Source: Litchfieldella rifensis
Lineage (GTDB): Bacteria; Pseudomonadota; Gammaproteobacteria; Pseudomonadales; Halomonadaceae
Assembly: GCF_042646605.1 (NCBI RefSeq)
Contig: NZ_JBHRUG010000031.1
Location: forward strand, 1-64,000
DNA length: 64,000 nucleotides
Reading direction: 5' to 3'
Shown: piece by piece, positions 49,728 through 58,936 of the stretch
Position numbering within the stretch: position 1 is the stretch's first letter
How the letters are laid out: every line of letters begins with the position of its first letter
Notes under the pieces: model-generated
Told to the model about the DNA's origin: nothing
The model's database searches: none
What the model saw: the letters and a program-made list of their open reading frames with translations, nothing else
Made by a program: the position numbers and the translations under genes

Positions 49728-51464
49728 CTAGGCATGGAGGATCGTGCAGTTGCGGTTACTGGCCTTGGCTCGATAGAGCGCATTGTCGGCACGGATCAAG
49801 GCGTCCTGCAGGCTCAACTGCTCGGTGTCTGTCAAGGCGGCGCAGAGGCCGATGCTGAGGGTGTGAGGAATGCTGCGACCCTGGTAGTGGGTGGGGGTAT
49901 TGGCGAACTCCTGGCGAATGCGTTCCGCCACCTGACGTGCGGTTTCCTGATCGGGGACTTGCAGCAGCAGGGCGAATTCCTCGCCACCGAGGCGAATGCA
50001 GACATCGCTGACGCGGCTATGATGCCTGAGAATCCTGGCCAGGTCCCTCAGGATGCAATCGCCGGCATCGTGGCCGAAGGTGTCGTTAATGGCCTTGAAG
50101 TGATCCAGGTCGATCAACAGCAAGTAGGTCGGTATCCGCTGCTGTGGGAAGCCTTGCTGCCGGGTCGTATATTCCTGCGCCAACAGGCGGCGATTGCCCA
50201 GATTGGTGAGCGGATCCTGGGTGGCCAGCAGGATGGCCTTGCGGCGGTCCCCTTCGCGTACCGTCAAGCGCTCTGCCAAGGCCACCAGTAGCATCAGCGA
50301 CTCCACCAGCCCGCCTATCTGGGTATAGATGAGAGGCTCCATGCCCCACGAGAAGACACTGCTGTAAGCGCTGGCGAGGCTGGCGATCAGCCCGACCGAG
50401 TAGAACAGCCAGGCCATAGCGAACCAGCGGGCATAGCTCACACCCCGGCGGTAAGACGACCAGCCAAGCGCCGGCAGCAGAAGTGACGGGATCAACAGGC
50501 CGAGAAAGGCGAGATGCAGGACCAGCGCGTATTCGCCGGCGAAACGCATGCCGATTCCCAGGGCCATGACAGCCTGGCAGCCGAGTATCACGCGATCACA
50601 GCGAGGGAACAACCGGCGGGTGTGCAGGAAGGCTCGTGAGAATTGCAGGGCAGCGATGCTGAATAGCAGGTAAAGAATGTGGAAGCCTTCGTTGTGCCAG
50701 AAGACCGCCGCGGGCCAGAGATACTGGAAGGCATAACCGTTGATCAGGGCCCACATCAAGGCACTGACTATCAGGAACAGGCCGTAGTACAGGTAGGTTG
50801 CTTCGCGCATCACGAAAGTGAACAGGAAGGTGATGAATATCAAGGTCAGCATGATGCCGAAGTAACCGCCGTACAGCAGGTTCTCCCAACGCACGCTGTC
50901 CTCGAACGCCTTTCGCTCCCAGAGGTGGACATTGAGGCTGATGGAGTCGGCCTCGTCGAAGTGGAGGCGTAGATAAAGATCGGTCCATTCCCCGGCCGGG
51001 GTCGTATGGTCGAAGGCGAGCTTGCGGTAGCCGAAGGGGCGGTCGTGGAATGGCACCCGGTCCGAGAGCGCGATGCGTTGGACCGGCTGGCCGGCGTCGG
51101 CGAGATAGATCGTCATGTTGTCGAGGTAGCTGGTTTCATGGTGCATCACCCAGCCGCGGTCCTCGGACGAGCCAGCATTGCTCAGGCGCAGCCGGAGCCA
51201 AAAGGTGCGGTCGCTGATGCCCTGGTTGACGTGCTGGCGGGTCAATGGCCTGAAATCACGAGGGATGATGTCTTCCAGGCTAGAGAGTTCCTCGGTTATC
51301 AAGAAGGCGGTCGGTGCGCGCAGCAACCGATGCTCCAAGTCGGCAATCCCCACGGTGCCCAGTGTGTGAGGCCCCGCCTGTGCCGCGGAAGCGAATAACA
51401 CCAACAGCCAGGCCCAGGCATGGTAAAGGGGTGGTGGAAAGGGGCGACGACGGCTCTTGGTCAC
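49728..51464 (-). CDS. 7TMR-DISM diguanylate cyclase (GGDEF)
   Basis: A 578-residue inner-membrane signalling protein. Order: signal peptide (LLVLFASAAQAGP, about 20-32), extracytoplasmic 7TMR-DISMED2 sensing domain (about 35-185), seven membrane segments (about 195-390), then a GGDEF domain (about 410-575). The active site is GGEEF (IRLGGEEFALLL near 520). The product-inhibition site RVSD lies five residues upstream, so cyclic-di-GMP feedback is expected. DPLTNLGNRR starts the cyclase domain. The start appears to be a GTG at 51464. The 7TMR-DISM region may sense carbohydrates. Monocistronic. Confidence 0.93.
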   Translation of the reverse strand: MTKSRRRPFPPPLYHAWAWLLVLFASAAQAGPHTLGTVGIADLEHRLLRAPTAFLITEELSSLEDIIPRDFRPLTRQHVNQGISDRTFWLRLRLSNAGSSEDRGWVMHHETSYLDNMTIYLADAGQPVQRIALSDRVPFHDRPFGYRKLAFDHTTPAGEWTDLYLRLHFDEADSISLNVHLWERKAFEDSVRWENLLYGGYFGIMLTLIFITFLFTFVMREATYLYYGLFLIVSALMWALINGYAFQYLWPAAVFWHNEGFHILYLLFSIAALQFSRAFLHTRRLFPRCDRVILGCQAVMALGIGMRFAGEYALVLHLAFLGLLIPSLLLPALGWSSYRRGVSYARWFAMAWLFYSVGLIASLASAYSSVFSWGMEPLIYTQIGGLVESLMLLVALAERLTVREGDRRKAILLATQDPLTNLGNRRLLAQEYTTRQQGFPQQRIPTYLLLIDLDHFKAINDTFGHDAGDCILRDLARILRHHSRVSDVCIRLGGEEFALLLQVPDQETARQVAERIRQEFANTPTHYQGRSIPHTLSIGLCAALTDTEQLSLQDALIRADNALYRAKASNRNCTILHA

Positions 51465-51595
51465 GTGGGCTCTTCAGGAAAGCGACGACCATGCCAGCAT
51501 GTTGTCATGGTTGTCCCAGGTCAAAGGGGGACTTCAACGTTAGCCGGGGTTGTCGGTTCAGGGTAACGTAACATGATGATTATCCCGTTCGATGA

Positions 51596-52690
51596 TTACG
51601 GCGACAACCACTCATGGAAGAGCTGTGAGACACGCTCATGGGTGCGGGCATACCAGTCATCGTCCTTGGTCACGGCGCGTTCGGCGTTCAACGGGTGGGT
51701 GGGTATATGCAGACGCATGTCCCTGCCGCTGCCGTGATGGGTGGTGACCTGCATGGCGGCTGAGTGGCGGGCCGGACCATAGGGGATGCGACGGGCGAGC
51801 TCGGCGAGCCGCTCCGTGCTGGTGGCGAAGCGGATGAAGTCCCTGGCGGCTTCGGGATGGCGGCTACCGCGCGGGATGACCCAGGTTTCGTGTTCCTGCA
51901 CCTGGCCGTCCCACAGAATCTCGATGGGCACGTCGCGATTGACCATGGCATCGAAGAAACGCCCGTTGTAGCCCGAGGCCATCACCACCTCGCCATCGGC
52001 AAGCAACTTCGGCGGAACATCGCCTGCCTCCCACCAATGAATGTCGTCGAGACTCGCCAGGCGGCTCAGCGCCAGGCGCAGGCCACGCTGGGTGCTGAGC
52101 AGACCATAGAGCTCCTCGAGAGGCACACGATAGGAGAGAAGCGCCCATTCGAGGTTTGCCACCGGTGTGCGCTGCAGGGCGCGAGGCCCGGGGAAGCGCT
52201 GCTGGTCGAAGAGATCGGCGATCGAGGTGGGGCGCTTGCCGGGAAAGGCGTCGCGCCGGTAGGCCACCACCGTGGCGAAAACCGTATGGGTGATGCTGCA
52301 ACGGTCGAAGGCGCCGGAAATGAAGTCCTGCTCAGGTGGCGTGCCGTCCGGGGCCGGTTCCACCAACGACGCTTCCAGGGGCAACAGCAGCCCTTCCTCG
52401 CAGGCAGCCAGGGCATCGCTGCGAGTCATGTCGATCACATCCCATGGCACGTCGCCGCTATCGACGGCGTGTCGCAAACCGTCGAGTCCGCCGTCATAGC
52501 GGGCGACCTCGACTGCCATGCCGGTGGCATCGCTGAAAGGGGAGAACAGCGCCTGCTGCTGGGCCGTTTCATAGGCGCCTCCCCAGCTCAGCACGGTCAA
52601 GGAAGCGTGCTCATTGCTTCCCACCGGTGCTGTCAGGCTGGCCAACAGCACGATCAGCGCTATCCGATAACCTCGCTCAACTCGTGCCAT
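51596..52690 (-). CDS. Orphan ABC-type extracellular solute-binding protein (PotD/SBP_bac_8-like)
   Basis: A 364-residue periplasmic binding protein with a signal peptide (ALIVLLASLTAPVGSNEHA, about 10-28). The spermidine/putrescine-type pattern begins LTVLSWGGAYETAQQQALFS, followed by PWDVIDMTRSDALAACEEGLL and LADGEVVMASGYNGRFFDAM. Relatives bind polyamines or other small cationic or organic ligands. No ATPase or membrane permease of an importer is adjacent. Its ATG at 52690 overlaps the end of the CLC gene by 14 bases, so the two are cotranscribed; the ligand could relate to anion or osmotic control, which is inference. Confidence 0.86.
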   Translation of the reverse strand: MARVERGYRIALIVLLASLTAPVGSNEHASLTVLSWGGAYETAQQQALFSPFSDATGMAVEVARYDGGLDGLRHAVDSGDVPWDVIDMTRSDALAACEEGLLLPLEASLVEPAPDGTPPEQDFISGAFDRCSITHTVFATVVAYRRDAFPGKRPTSIADLFDQQRFPGPRALQRTPVANLEWALLSYRVPLEELYGLLSTQRGLRLALSRLASLDDIHWWEAGDVPPKLLADGEVVMASGYNGRFFDAMVNRDVPIEILWDGQVQEHETWVIPRGSRHPEAARDFIRFATSTERLAELARRIPYGPARHSAAMQVTTHHGSGRDMRLHIPTHPLNAERAVTKDDDWYARTHERVSQLFHEWLSP

Positions 52691-54440
52691 GCTCTTCCTG
52701 CCGTAGTTCATTGCTGTGTTGCAGGTAGGCGCGCGCGATGCTCGCTTCGTAGACCACTCCCAGGAAAGGCGCGTCGGCCGTGTCGTCGACAATGGCAATG
52801 GCTTCACCGGTGAAGTCCTGTAGCCGAGCCATGGCTTCCCAGAGCGACGTATCCGCTCTCAAGACCGGACGCTCTGGTTCCGCGTATTCGCTGGCTGCGT
52901 CCTGACCATGGCCATCTTCGCGGGCGGCTTCCAGGGTTGCGAGAGTGGCGCTGCCCTGGTAACGACCATTCCGATCGATCAGATGGGCCTCACCGTGACC
53001 GGCATGGCAGAGGGTGGTCACCGCCGCAGTGACGCTGACCTGGGGAGGCAATATCACGCAGTCGCGGGTCAGGTAATGGCGTACCGGTGCCTTCTGCAGC
53101 ACCGCTCGACCTCGGCCGGCCGAGAGGTCCAAACCGCGGGTATTGAGCTGGATATCGAACAGTGACCGCCCGAAGAGCTGCGCGGCGATGGGACTGGCGA
53201 GCGTTACGCTGGCCAGTGCGGCGGTGGTCAGCGCGTAGCTGCCGGTCAGCTCGAAGACGATCAGCAAGCTGGTCAGAGGCGCACCGATCACCGGCGCAGT
53301 GACGGCTACCATGCCGCATACGGCGTAGAATACGAAGGTGTCTCGGGGCACGCCGGCCAGCTCGCCCACTAGGGTGCCGCACAGTGCTCCGAACAGGGTG
53401 CCGACCACCAGGGCGGGGCTGAAGACGCCGCCACCGAATCCCATGCCGAGGCATAATGCCGTGGCGGCGATCTTGAGCACCAGCACGACGCCCAGTTCGA
53501 CGCTGCCGAAGGCGCCGGCGATGGTGGCGAAGCGCAGGGTTTCCTGGCCCATGCCGAGGATATCCGGTACCCACAGCGCGGTCAGCCCCAGCAAGGCACC
53601 GGCCAGTGCCGGACGCAGGGCGGGGCTGAGGGGCAAGCGCTCGGCCAAGCGTCCGACGCCCAGGATCGAGCGCATGTAGGCACCGGCCACCAGGGCTCCC
53701 AAGCCACCGACCGCGATGAAGACGGCGAACTCCCAGGGCGGGGGAATGGCAGTGTCGGTGACGTGAAACAGGGCTCCGCGCTCGAGCACGGTGGTGGCGA
53801 TCACGTAGCCGACGAGGGCGGCCGCAGCCACGGGCGCGAAGGCGCGCAGGGCATAGTGGCGCAGCACCACCTCATGGGCGAAGACGATACCGGCCAATGG
53901 GGCGTTGAAAGCCGTCGCGATGGCCGCCGCCACGCCGCAGGCGATGGTGATGTTGTCGTCCGAGCGCCCCAGGCGCAGCCAGCGGGCACCCAGCGATCCC
54001 AGGGTTGCCCCCATGTGTACCAGCGGACCATATTGGCCAACCGAGGCTCCGGCGCCCAGCGAGACCAGGCCGCTCAGTGCCGACAGGCCTCCGGCTTTGG
54101 CCGGCAGGCGGCCGCGACGGGTCTGTACGGCAGCGATGACATCGGCAGGATTATGCGGGCGGTGTTCGGGGATTTGCCGGTGCAGGAGACCCACGATCAG
54201 GCCCCCCAAGGCGGGCACGGCAATGGTGGTCGCGATCAGGATGCCGGGGTGGGCGAACATCATGCGGCTGCGCGGCGAGATCAGCAGGACATCGTTGAGC
54301 CACAACACCGCAGCGACGAACCCCACCGCACAGAGCGCAGCGATAGCGCCAATCACCGTCCCCAGGATGACCAGCCCCAGGAATCGGACGACCGATAAAG
54401 GCCCCTTGGACGGCATCCTGTCTGCTTGGGTTGCGTCCAT
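52677..54440 (-). CDS. CLC-family chloride channel/transporter with CBS domains
   Basis: A 587-residue membrane protein with the CLC core (about 25-430) and two C-terminal CBS domains (about 450-580, VRHYLTRDCVILPPQVSV and LRADTSLWEAMARL). The selectivity-filter segments are LGAGASVGQYGPLVHMGA near residue 138 and GMGFGGGVFSPALVVG near 343. The gating glutamate of GREGP is replaced, because the motif reads GQYGP. In CLCs this glutamate controls coupling to protons, so uncoupled or channel-like behaviour is suggested. The ATG at 54440 is the first clear start. The gene lies between a PRTase and an orphan binding protein, all on the minus strand. Confidence 0.93.
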   Translation of the reverse strand: MDATQADRMPSKGPLSVVRFLGLVILGTVIGAIAALCAVGFVAAVLWLNDVLLISPRSRMMFAHPGILIATTIAVPALGGLIVGLLHRQIPEHRPHNPADVIAAVQTRRGRLPAKAGGLSALSGLVSLGAGASVGQYGPLVHMGATLGSLGARWLRLGRSDDNITIACGVAAAIATAFNAPLAGIVFAHEVVLRHYALRAFAPVAAAALVGYVIATTVLERGALFHVTDTAIPPPWEFAVFIAVGGLGALVAGAYMRSILGVGRLAERLPLSPALRPALAGALLGLTALWVPDILGMGQETLRFATIAGAFGSVELGVVLVLKIAATALCLGMGFGGGVFSPALVVGTLFGALCGTLVGELAGVPRDTFVFYAVCGMVAVTAPVIGAPLTSLLIVFELTGSYALTTAALASVTLASPIAAQLFGRSLFDIQLNTRGLDLSAGRGRAVLQKAPVRHYLTRDCVILPPQVSVTAAVTTLCHAGHGEAHLIDRNGRYQGSATLATLEAAREDGHGQDAASEYAEPERPVLRADTSLWEAMARLQDFTGEAIAIVDDTADAPFLGVVYEASIARAYLQHSNELRQEEHGTS

Positions 54441-54492
54441 TCTCAAGGTGTAGGCGCGATAGCCGGTCAGGGCAAGCCCGGCCAAAAGCCCA

Positions 54493-55125
54493 CTAGGCAG
54501 TTCCCAGCAGCTCTTTCACCTCGTCATCGCTGGTCTGACCGAAGTGCTGATACCACTGTCCCACCGAGCCGAAACCGGGTGGCTGCATCAAACACACGAC
54601 TTCATCGGCGTAACGTTTCATGTCATCGGCGCTATCGGGGGGCGAGACGGGAACGGCGACAGTGATGCGTGCCGGCGATTGCTCGCGTAGTGCCTGAACG
54701 GCGGCTTGCATGGTAGCTCCGGTGGCCAGGCCATCGTCGACCACGATCACGGTACGGTCCTGGATGCGTGGTTTCGGGCGATCGCCGCGATAGGACGCTT
54801 CGCGGCGCTTGAGCTCCGTTGTCTCGTCGCGCACGATGTCCTCGATCTCGTCCTCGGGAATACGCAGCGAGCTAACCATGTCATCGTGCAATACGCGCAC
54901 GCCATTACCGGCGATAGCGCCCATCGCGAGCTCCGGCTGCCAGGGGACGCCCAGCTTGCGCACCACCAGCACATCGAGTTCGGCATCTAGCGCCTGGGCC
55001 ACTTCCCAGGCCACCGGTACACCGCCCCGAGGCAGAGCGAGTACCAGCAGGTCGGGTGTCTGGCGATAGGATGACAACGCCTCGGCCAGACGTTTCCCGG
55101 CATCATGGCGGTCCTTGAACGACAT
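54493..55125 (-). CDS. Type I phosphoribosyltransferase-domain protein
   Basis: A 210-residue protein of the PRT type I fold. The PRPP-binding loop is TVIVVDDGLATGATMQAAV near residue 126, preceded by the family start DRHDAGKRLAEALSSY and LLVLALPRGGVPVAWEVA. Proteins of this group (often called predicted phosphoribosyltransferase) lack a proven substrate. The ATG at 55125 is the first matching the family; a much longer frame upstream is only antisense. It heads the PRTase-CLC-binding protein unit, with 52 bases before clc. Confidence 0.9.
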   Translation of the reverse strand: MSFKDRHDAGKRLAEALSSYRQTPDLLVLALPRGGVPVAWEVAQALDAELDVLVVRKLGVPWQPELAMGAIAGNGVRVLHDDMVSSLRIPEDEIEDIVRDETTELKRREASYRGDRPKPRIQDRTVIVVDDGLATGATMQAAVQALREQSPARITVAVPVSPPDSADDMKRYADEVVCLMQPPGFGSVGQWYQHFGQTSDDEVKELLGTA

Positions 55126-55311
55126 GGGTATCAACGGGTTCCAGGGAATTTTCTTCAGCTTAGGCCAGGGACGACGGCTTGGGCAAAGTTGAGCGTCGCA
55201 CTTGGTTATCGGCCGCGGCGGCGGGTTATACTGCAGGCAAGCAAGGCATCGGGTAGCCTGTCGGGCATGACGGGCTGCGGGTGCCCATGAAGTCCGAGAC
55301 AGGAGTGAACC

Positions 55312-56115
55312 GTGATCGAAGGTGTGAAGCATATTGTCGCCGTGGCGTCCGGCAAGGGTGGCGTTGGCAAGTCTACCGTGACCGTCAACCTGGCCCTGGC
55401 GATGGCCGCCGAAGGGTATCGGGTAGGCCTCCTGGATGCCGACATCTATGGTCCCAGTCAGGCGCAGATGCTGGGCATCGGCGAGGGCGTGCGCCCACAG
55501 CAGGCAGGGGAGAACCAGTTCAAACCGCTCGAGGCCCATGGCATTCAGGCCATGTCGATGGCGTTCATGGTCGATGTGACCGAGCCCATGGTGTGGCGTG
55601 GGCCCATGGTGTCCGGTGCCTTCCAGCAGCTTCTCAACCAGACCGCCTGGGATGACGTGGACTATCTGTTCATCGACATGCCGCCGGGCACCGGTGATAT
55701 CCAGCTGACCCTGGCACAGAAAGTGCCGGTGTCGGGGGCCGTGATCGTCACCACGCCCCAGGACATCGCGCTGCTGGATGCTCGCAAGGGCATCGAGATG
55801 TTCCGCAAGGTCAATGTGCCGGTGCTGGGAGTGGTCGAGAACATGAGCCTGCACGTATGCTCGAACTGCGGCCATAGCGAGCCGATCTTCGGCGAGGGGG
55901 GAGGCGAACGTATTGCCAACCAGTACCAGACCAAGCTGTTGGGGCAACTTCCCCTGACCATGGCGATTCGCGAGCAGGCCGATGGGGGCCGGCCGACGGT
56001 GATCTCCGAACCGGATGGCGAGGTGGCCAGGACCTTCCGGGCCGTGGCTCGGTCGGTGACCGAGGGCGTCGAGAGCCAGGGGGACGAAGGGCCGACCATC
56101 TCATTCGACGAGTGA
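55312..56115 (+). CDS. apbC: Iron-sulphur cluster carrier/Mrp-type ATPase
   Basis: A 267-residue P-loop ATPase of the Mrp/NBP35 (ApbC) family, carrying Fe-S clusters to target proteins in the cytoplasm. The deviant Walker A is ASGKGGVGKSTVTVNLA near residue 12, the switch regions are DADIYGPSQ near 42 and DMPPGTGDIQLTLAQ near 122, and the cluster-binding CxxC is in CSNCGHSEP near 185. It lacks the N-terminal MIP18 domain of longer Mrp proteins. It starts at a GTG with AGGAG six bases upstream. A hairpin follows the stop. Confidence 0.94.
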   Translation: MIEGVKHIVAVASGKGGVGKSTVTVNLALAMAAEGYRVGLLDADIYGPSQAQMLGIGEGVRPQQAGENQFKPLEAHGIQAMSMAFMVDVTEPMVWRGPMVSGAFQQLLNQTAWDDVDYLFIDMPPGTGDIQLTLAQKVPVSGAVIVTTPQDIALLDARKGIEMFRKVNVPVLGVVENMSLHVCSNCGHSEPIFGEGGGERIANQYQTKLLGQLPLTMAIREQADGGRPTVISEPDGEVARTFRAVARSVTEGVESQGDEGPTISFDE

Positions 56116-56137
56116 CGTGGTGCTTTTCGCCGTGCAG

Positions 56138-56162
56138 AAGGGCCGTTATGATAACGGCCCTT
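56138..56162 (+). terminator. Terminator after apbC
   Basis: AAGGGCCGTTA at 56138-56148 pairs with TAACGGCCCTT at 56152-56162 over a three-base loop and is followed by ATTTCG. It lies between apbC and dcd. Confidence 0.75.
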
Positions 56163-56198
56163 ATTTCGTCAATTCCCCGCCGTATTCAAGGACGCCCC

Positions 56199-56765
56199 AT
56201 GAGCATCAAAGCCGACAAATGGATTCGCCGCATGGCGGAAAGCCAGGGCATGATCGAGCCCTTCGAGGTCGACCAGGTTCGGTACGTGGAGGGCGAGCGG
56301 GTCATCTCCTACGGGACGTCCAGCTACGGCTACGACGTGCGCTGTTCCGACGAGTTCAAGGTTTTCACCAATATCCACTCGGCGGTGGTCGACCCCAAGA
56401 GCTTCGACGAGAAGAGCTTCGTCGATATCAAGAGCGACGTCTGCGTGATCCCGCCCAACTCCTTCGCCCTGGCGCGCACCGTGGAGTATTTCCGTATTCC
56501 GCGTAATGTGTTGACCATCTGCCTGGGCAAGTCGACCTACGCGCGTTGCGGCATCATCGTCAATGTCACGCCGCTGGAGCCGGAGTGGGAAGGGCATGTG
56601 ACCCTGGAGTTTTCCAACACCACCAACCTGCCGGCCAAGATCTACGCCAACGAGGGCGTGGCGCAGATGCTGTTCCTGGAATCCGACGAGGTCTGCGAGA
56701 TCTCCTACAAGGACCGCGGCGGCAAGTACATGGGCCAGCGTGGGGTGACGCTGCCCAGAACCTGA
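56199..56765 (+). CDS. dcd: dCTP deaminase
   Basis: A 188-residue enzyme converting dCTP to dUTP in the pyrimidine nucleotide pathway, normally a homotrimer. Sequence is typical: ISYGTSSYGYDVRCSDEFKV near residue 38, SFALARTVEYFRIPRN near 88, CLGKSTYARCGIIVNVTPLE near 107 and the catalytic glutamate in EGHVTLEFSNTTNLPAKIY near 138. Length is the standard 188. The ATG at 56199 matches the family start (MSIKADKWIRRMA); GGA lies upstream. A hairpin follows the stop. Confidence 0.98.
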   Translation: MSIKADKWIRRMAESQGMIEPFEVDQVRYVEGERVISYGTSSYGYDVRCSDEFKVFTNIHSAVVDPKSFDEKSFVDIKSDVCVIPPNSFALARTVEYFRIPRNVLTICLGKSTYARCGIIVNVTPLEPEWEGHVTLEFSNTTNLPAKIYANEGVAQMLFLESDEVCEISYKDRGGKYMGQRGVTLPRT

Positions 56766-56778
56766 ATCCTCCTCTCTC

Positions 56779-56803
56779 CGGCCGAGCCATCATGGCTCGG
56801 CCG
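56779..56803 (+). terminator. Terminator after dcd
   Basis: CGGCCGAGCCA at 56779-56789 pairs with TGGCTCGGCCG at 56793-56803 around a three-base loop, 13 bases after the dcd stop. The downstream sequence is only moderately T-rich. Confidence 0.65.
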
Positions 56804-56943
56804 TGCTTGTGGTCGCAGCGCGGCCAGCCGGGGGAAGTGTCGTCATCTTTGTGTGGCGAATAGCCGGTGTTCTTCTACGCTGGAAATGACATGGCGCAGC
56901 GTGTCACAGCCATGGGTGTTCTTCCCGCTTGAGGCACCGTGCC

Positions 56944-58884
56944 ATGATCTTGCCAATGCATTTCCGCACAGCACTCGCCGATAGCCGCTGGCGACTGGGA
57001 GGCCGGCGCCTGTTTAGCGTACTCGTTGGGTTGGCACTGTTTCCCGGCATGGCTTCTGCCTATTCGCAACTGATCGTGTTCGGTGACAGCCTGAGCGACT
57101 CGGGTCAATTTCCCGATGTCGAGAGTATCGCCTTGGGCGAGATTGGTAGCTTGCGCTTCACCAACCGGCTAGGGCCAAGCTATCAGGCTCCTTCGCCCTT
57201 TGGCGAGGTGAGCACCCAACGCCTGGCCGATGCGCTGGGACTGGCGCCATTGCTACCTTCCACTTCGATCGTACGCGGACAGTTGGGCCTTCCCGATGGT
57301 ACCAACTATGCAACCGGGGACTATACGACCTCGCAGATACTGGGCTCGATCACTCAACCGGGTGGCTCGGTGGTCGACGCCGATCCGGTATCGCGCACGC
57401 GGGACGGTTATCTGGTCGAGGTAGGGACAGCCGACCCCGAGGCGCTGTACTACCTCAATGGGGGCGGTAACGATTTCCTCGATGGCCTGGTGACTGGCCC
57501 TGCTGAGGCAGCGGCAAGCGCAGGGACGTTGGCCGATGGCATCGATGCGTTGGTGGCGGCAGGCGCACGGACGATCGTGGTCTCGAATTTGCCGGACGTG
57601 GGAGCGACGCCGGCCGGGTTAGGGAGTGGGCAGCGAGACGCCTTCTCGACCTTGGTCCAGGTATATAACCAGGCGTTGGGCGAGCGCCTGACACGTTACG
57701 ACGGCCAGGTGGATATCATTCGCCTGAACGTCGGCGCGCTGTTCGACGAGGTAGTGGCGGCACCGGCAGACTTCGGTTTGGCTACGGGCGTGCCGCTGAC
57801 CGATGTCTGTTTCAGTGCTCCCGGCTGCGATGTCACGCCCTTCGGCCTGGCTTCGAACAATCCCGACCCCAGCAAGCTGCTCTTCAATGATGGGGTACAC
57901 CCGACCACGGCAGGGCACCAGATCCTGGCCGATTACGTCTTCACGCTGCTCGAGGCCCCGCGCACCTTGGCGCTGGTCGACGAACTGACGGTCGGTGCCT
58001 TGAATGCTCAACAGCGGTCTATCGCCAGCGAATTGCGCCCGGGCGTGCAGAGTGAGAGCGTGCGTGTGTACGTTCACGGTGACCATCATGGCGACCAGCG
58101 CGACGGCTTTAGCGATAATGGCTTTAGCGAAGCGGGAAGTCGCGAAGCGTCGCAAAGCGGGGCCGGGGTGGGTGTGGTGGTGCCGGTCGGGCAAGGCTGG
58201 CTGGGGGCGGCGGTCACTCAGCGCCGTGCCGAGTTGGAGGCGCCGGCGGAGTTCGAGCTCGATGGCCAGGCGTTCAGCCTGTTTGTCCGCCAGCATCTGG
58301 GACCCGTGGGCGTGCAGGCCATCGCCAGTGGCGGCGATTTCGAGCTCGATCTGCGCCGCCATGTGACGCTGGGGCAGGCCGAGCGCACGCTGAAGGGCGA
58401 GACGGAGGCCGAGGGATGGGCCGCCGAGCTGCGTGCCGATTACCGGCTGACGTCGAGCGACTCGACTTGGTACACCGCCCCGTTCATCGCCTATCGCCAT
58501 ATTGACGCCGAGATCGATGGCTACCGTGAAGCGGGCTCGGTGGCCAATGCGTTGATCGTCTCGGATCGGGACGTCGAAGACCGCCAGTTGGAGGTGGGCC
58601 TGATGATGGATCGTTCACTGGCGGGCAGTTTCGGTGTCTTCGGCGAGTTTGCCTGGGGCGAGTATCTGGATGATGAGCGGGAGGGTGCCGAGGTGAGGCT
58701 GGCCTCCCTGCCGACCAACCGTTGGTCGGGTGAAGCTACCGAACGGGAGGATGACCATTACCTGCGCTTCGATACGGGGTTGCGCATTCCGTTGGGCAAT
58801 GCCGTGCTGCAGGCTGGCGCGGGCGTGCAGGGCTGGGACTCGCTGAACCCCCATTTTCAACTGGGGGCTGGCTTCACCTTCTGA
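56944..58884 (+). CDS. EstA-like autotransporter GDSL esterase
   Basis: A 646-residue surface esterase. A signal peptide (LVGLALFPGMASAYS, about 27-40) is followed by an SGNH/GDSL hydrolase passenger with LIVFGDSLSDSGQF near 43 (nucleophile serine), YLNGGGNDFLDG near 175 (block III Gly-Asn) and FNDGVHPTTAGHQ near 315 (Asp-His). From about residue 370 a 12-strand autotransporter barrel ends in an outer-membrane C-terminal phenylalanine (FQLGAGFTF). It resembles EstA of Pseudomonas, which cleaves esters at the cell surface. The ATG at 56944 has TTGAGG upstream; ATG at 56956 is an alternative. Single gene. Confidence 0.94.
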   Translation: MILPMHFRTALADSRWRLGGRRLFSVLVGLALFPGMASAYSQLIVFGDSLSDSGQFPDVESIALGEIGSLRFTNRLGPSYQAPSPFGEVSTQRLADALGLAPLLPSTSIVRGQLGLPDGTNYATGDYTTSQILGSITQPGGSVVDADPVSRTRDGYLVEVGTADPEALYYLNGGGNDFLDGLVTGPAEAAASAGTLADGIDALVAAGARTIVVSNLPDVGATPAGLGSGQRDAFSTLVQVYNQALGERLTRYDGQVDIIRLNVGALFDEVVAAPADFGLATGVPLTDVCFSAPGCDVTPFGLASNNPDPSKLLFNDGVHPTTAGHQILADYVFTLLEAPRTLALVDELTVGALNAQQRSIASELRPGVQSESVRVYVHGDHHGDQRDGFSDNGFSEAGSREASQSGAGVGVVVPVGQGWLGAAVTQRRAELEAPAEFELDGQAFSLFVRQHLGPVGVQAIASGGDFELDLRRHVTLGQAERTLKGETEAEGWAAELRADYRLTSSDSTWYTAPFIAYRHIDAEIDGYREAGSVANALIVSDRDVEDRQLEVGLMMDRSLAGSFGVFGEFAWGEYLDDEREGAEVRLASLPTNRWSGEATEREDDHYLRFDTGLRIPLGNAVLQAGAGVQGWDSLNPHFQLGAGFTF

Positions 58885-58936
58885 CTTTTCACCCTGGCCG
58901 AGTGGCGGCCCCACTAACGGGGTGGCATCGGCGTGC

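Noticed and set aside
55126..55947. Minus-strand extension of the phosphoribosyltransferase frame to 484 codons
   Set aside because: The family start is at 55125. The extra part is antisense to apbC and has no homology that I recognise.
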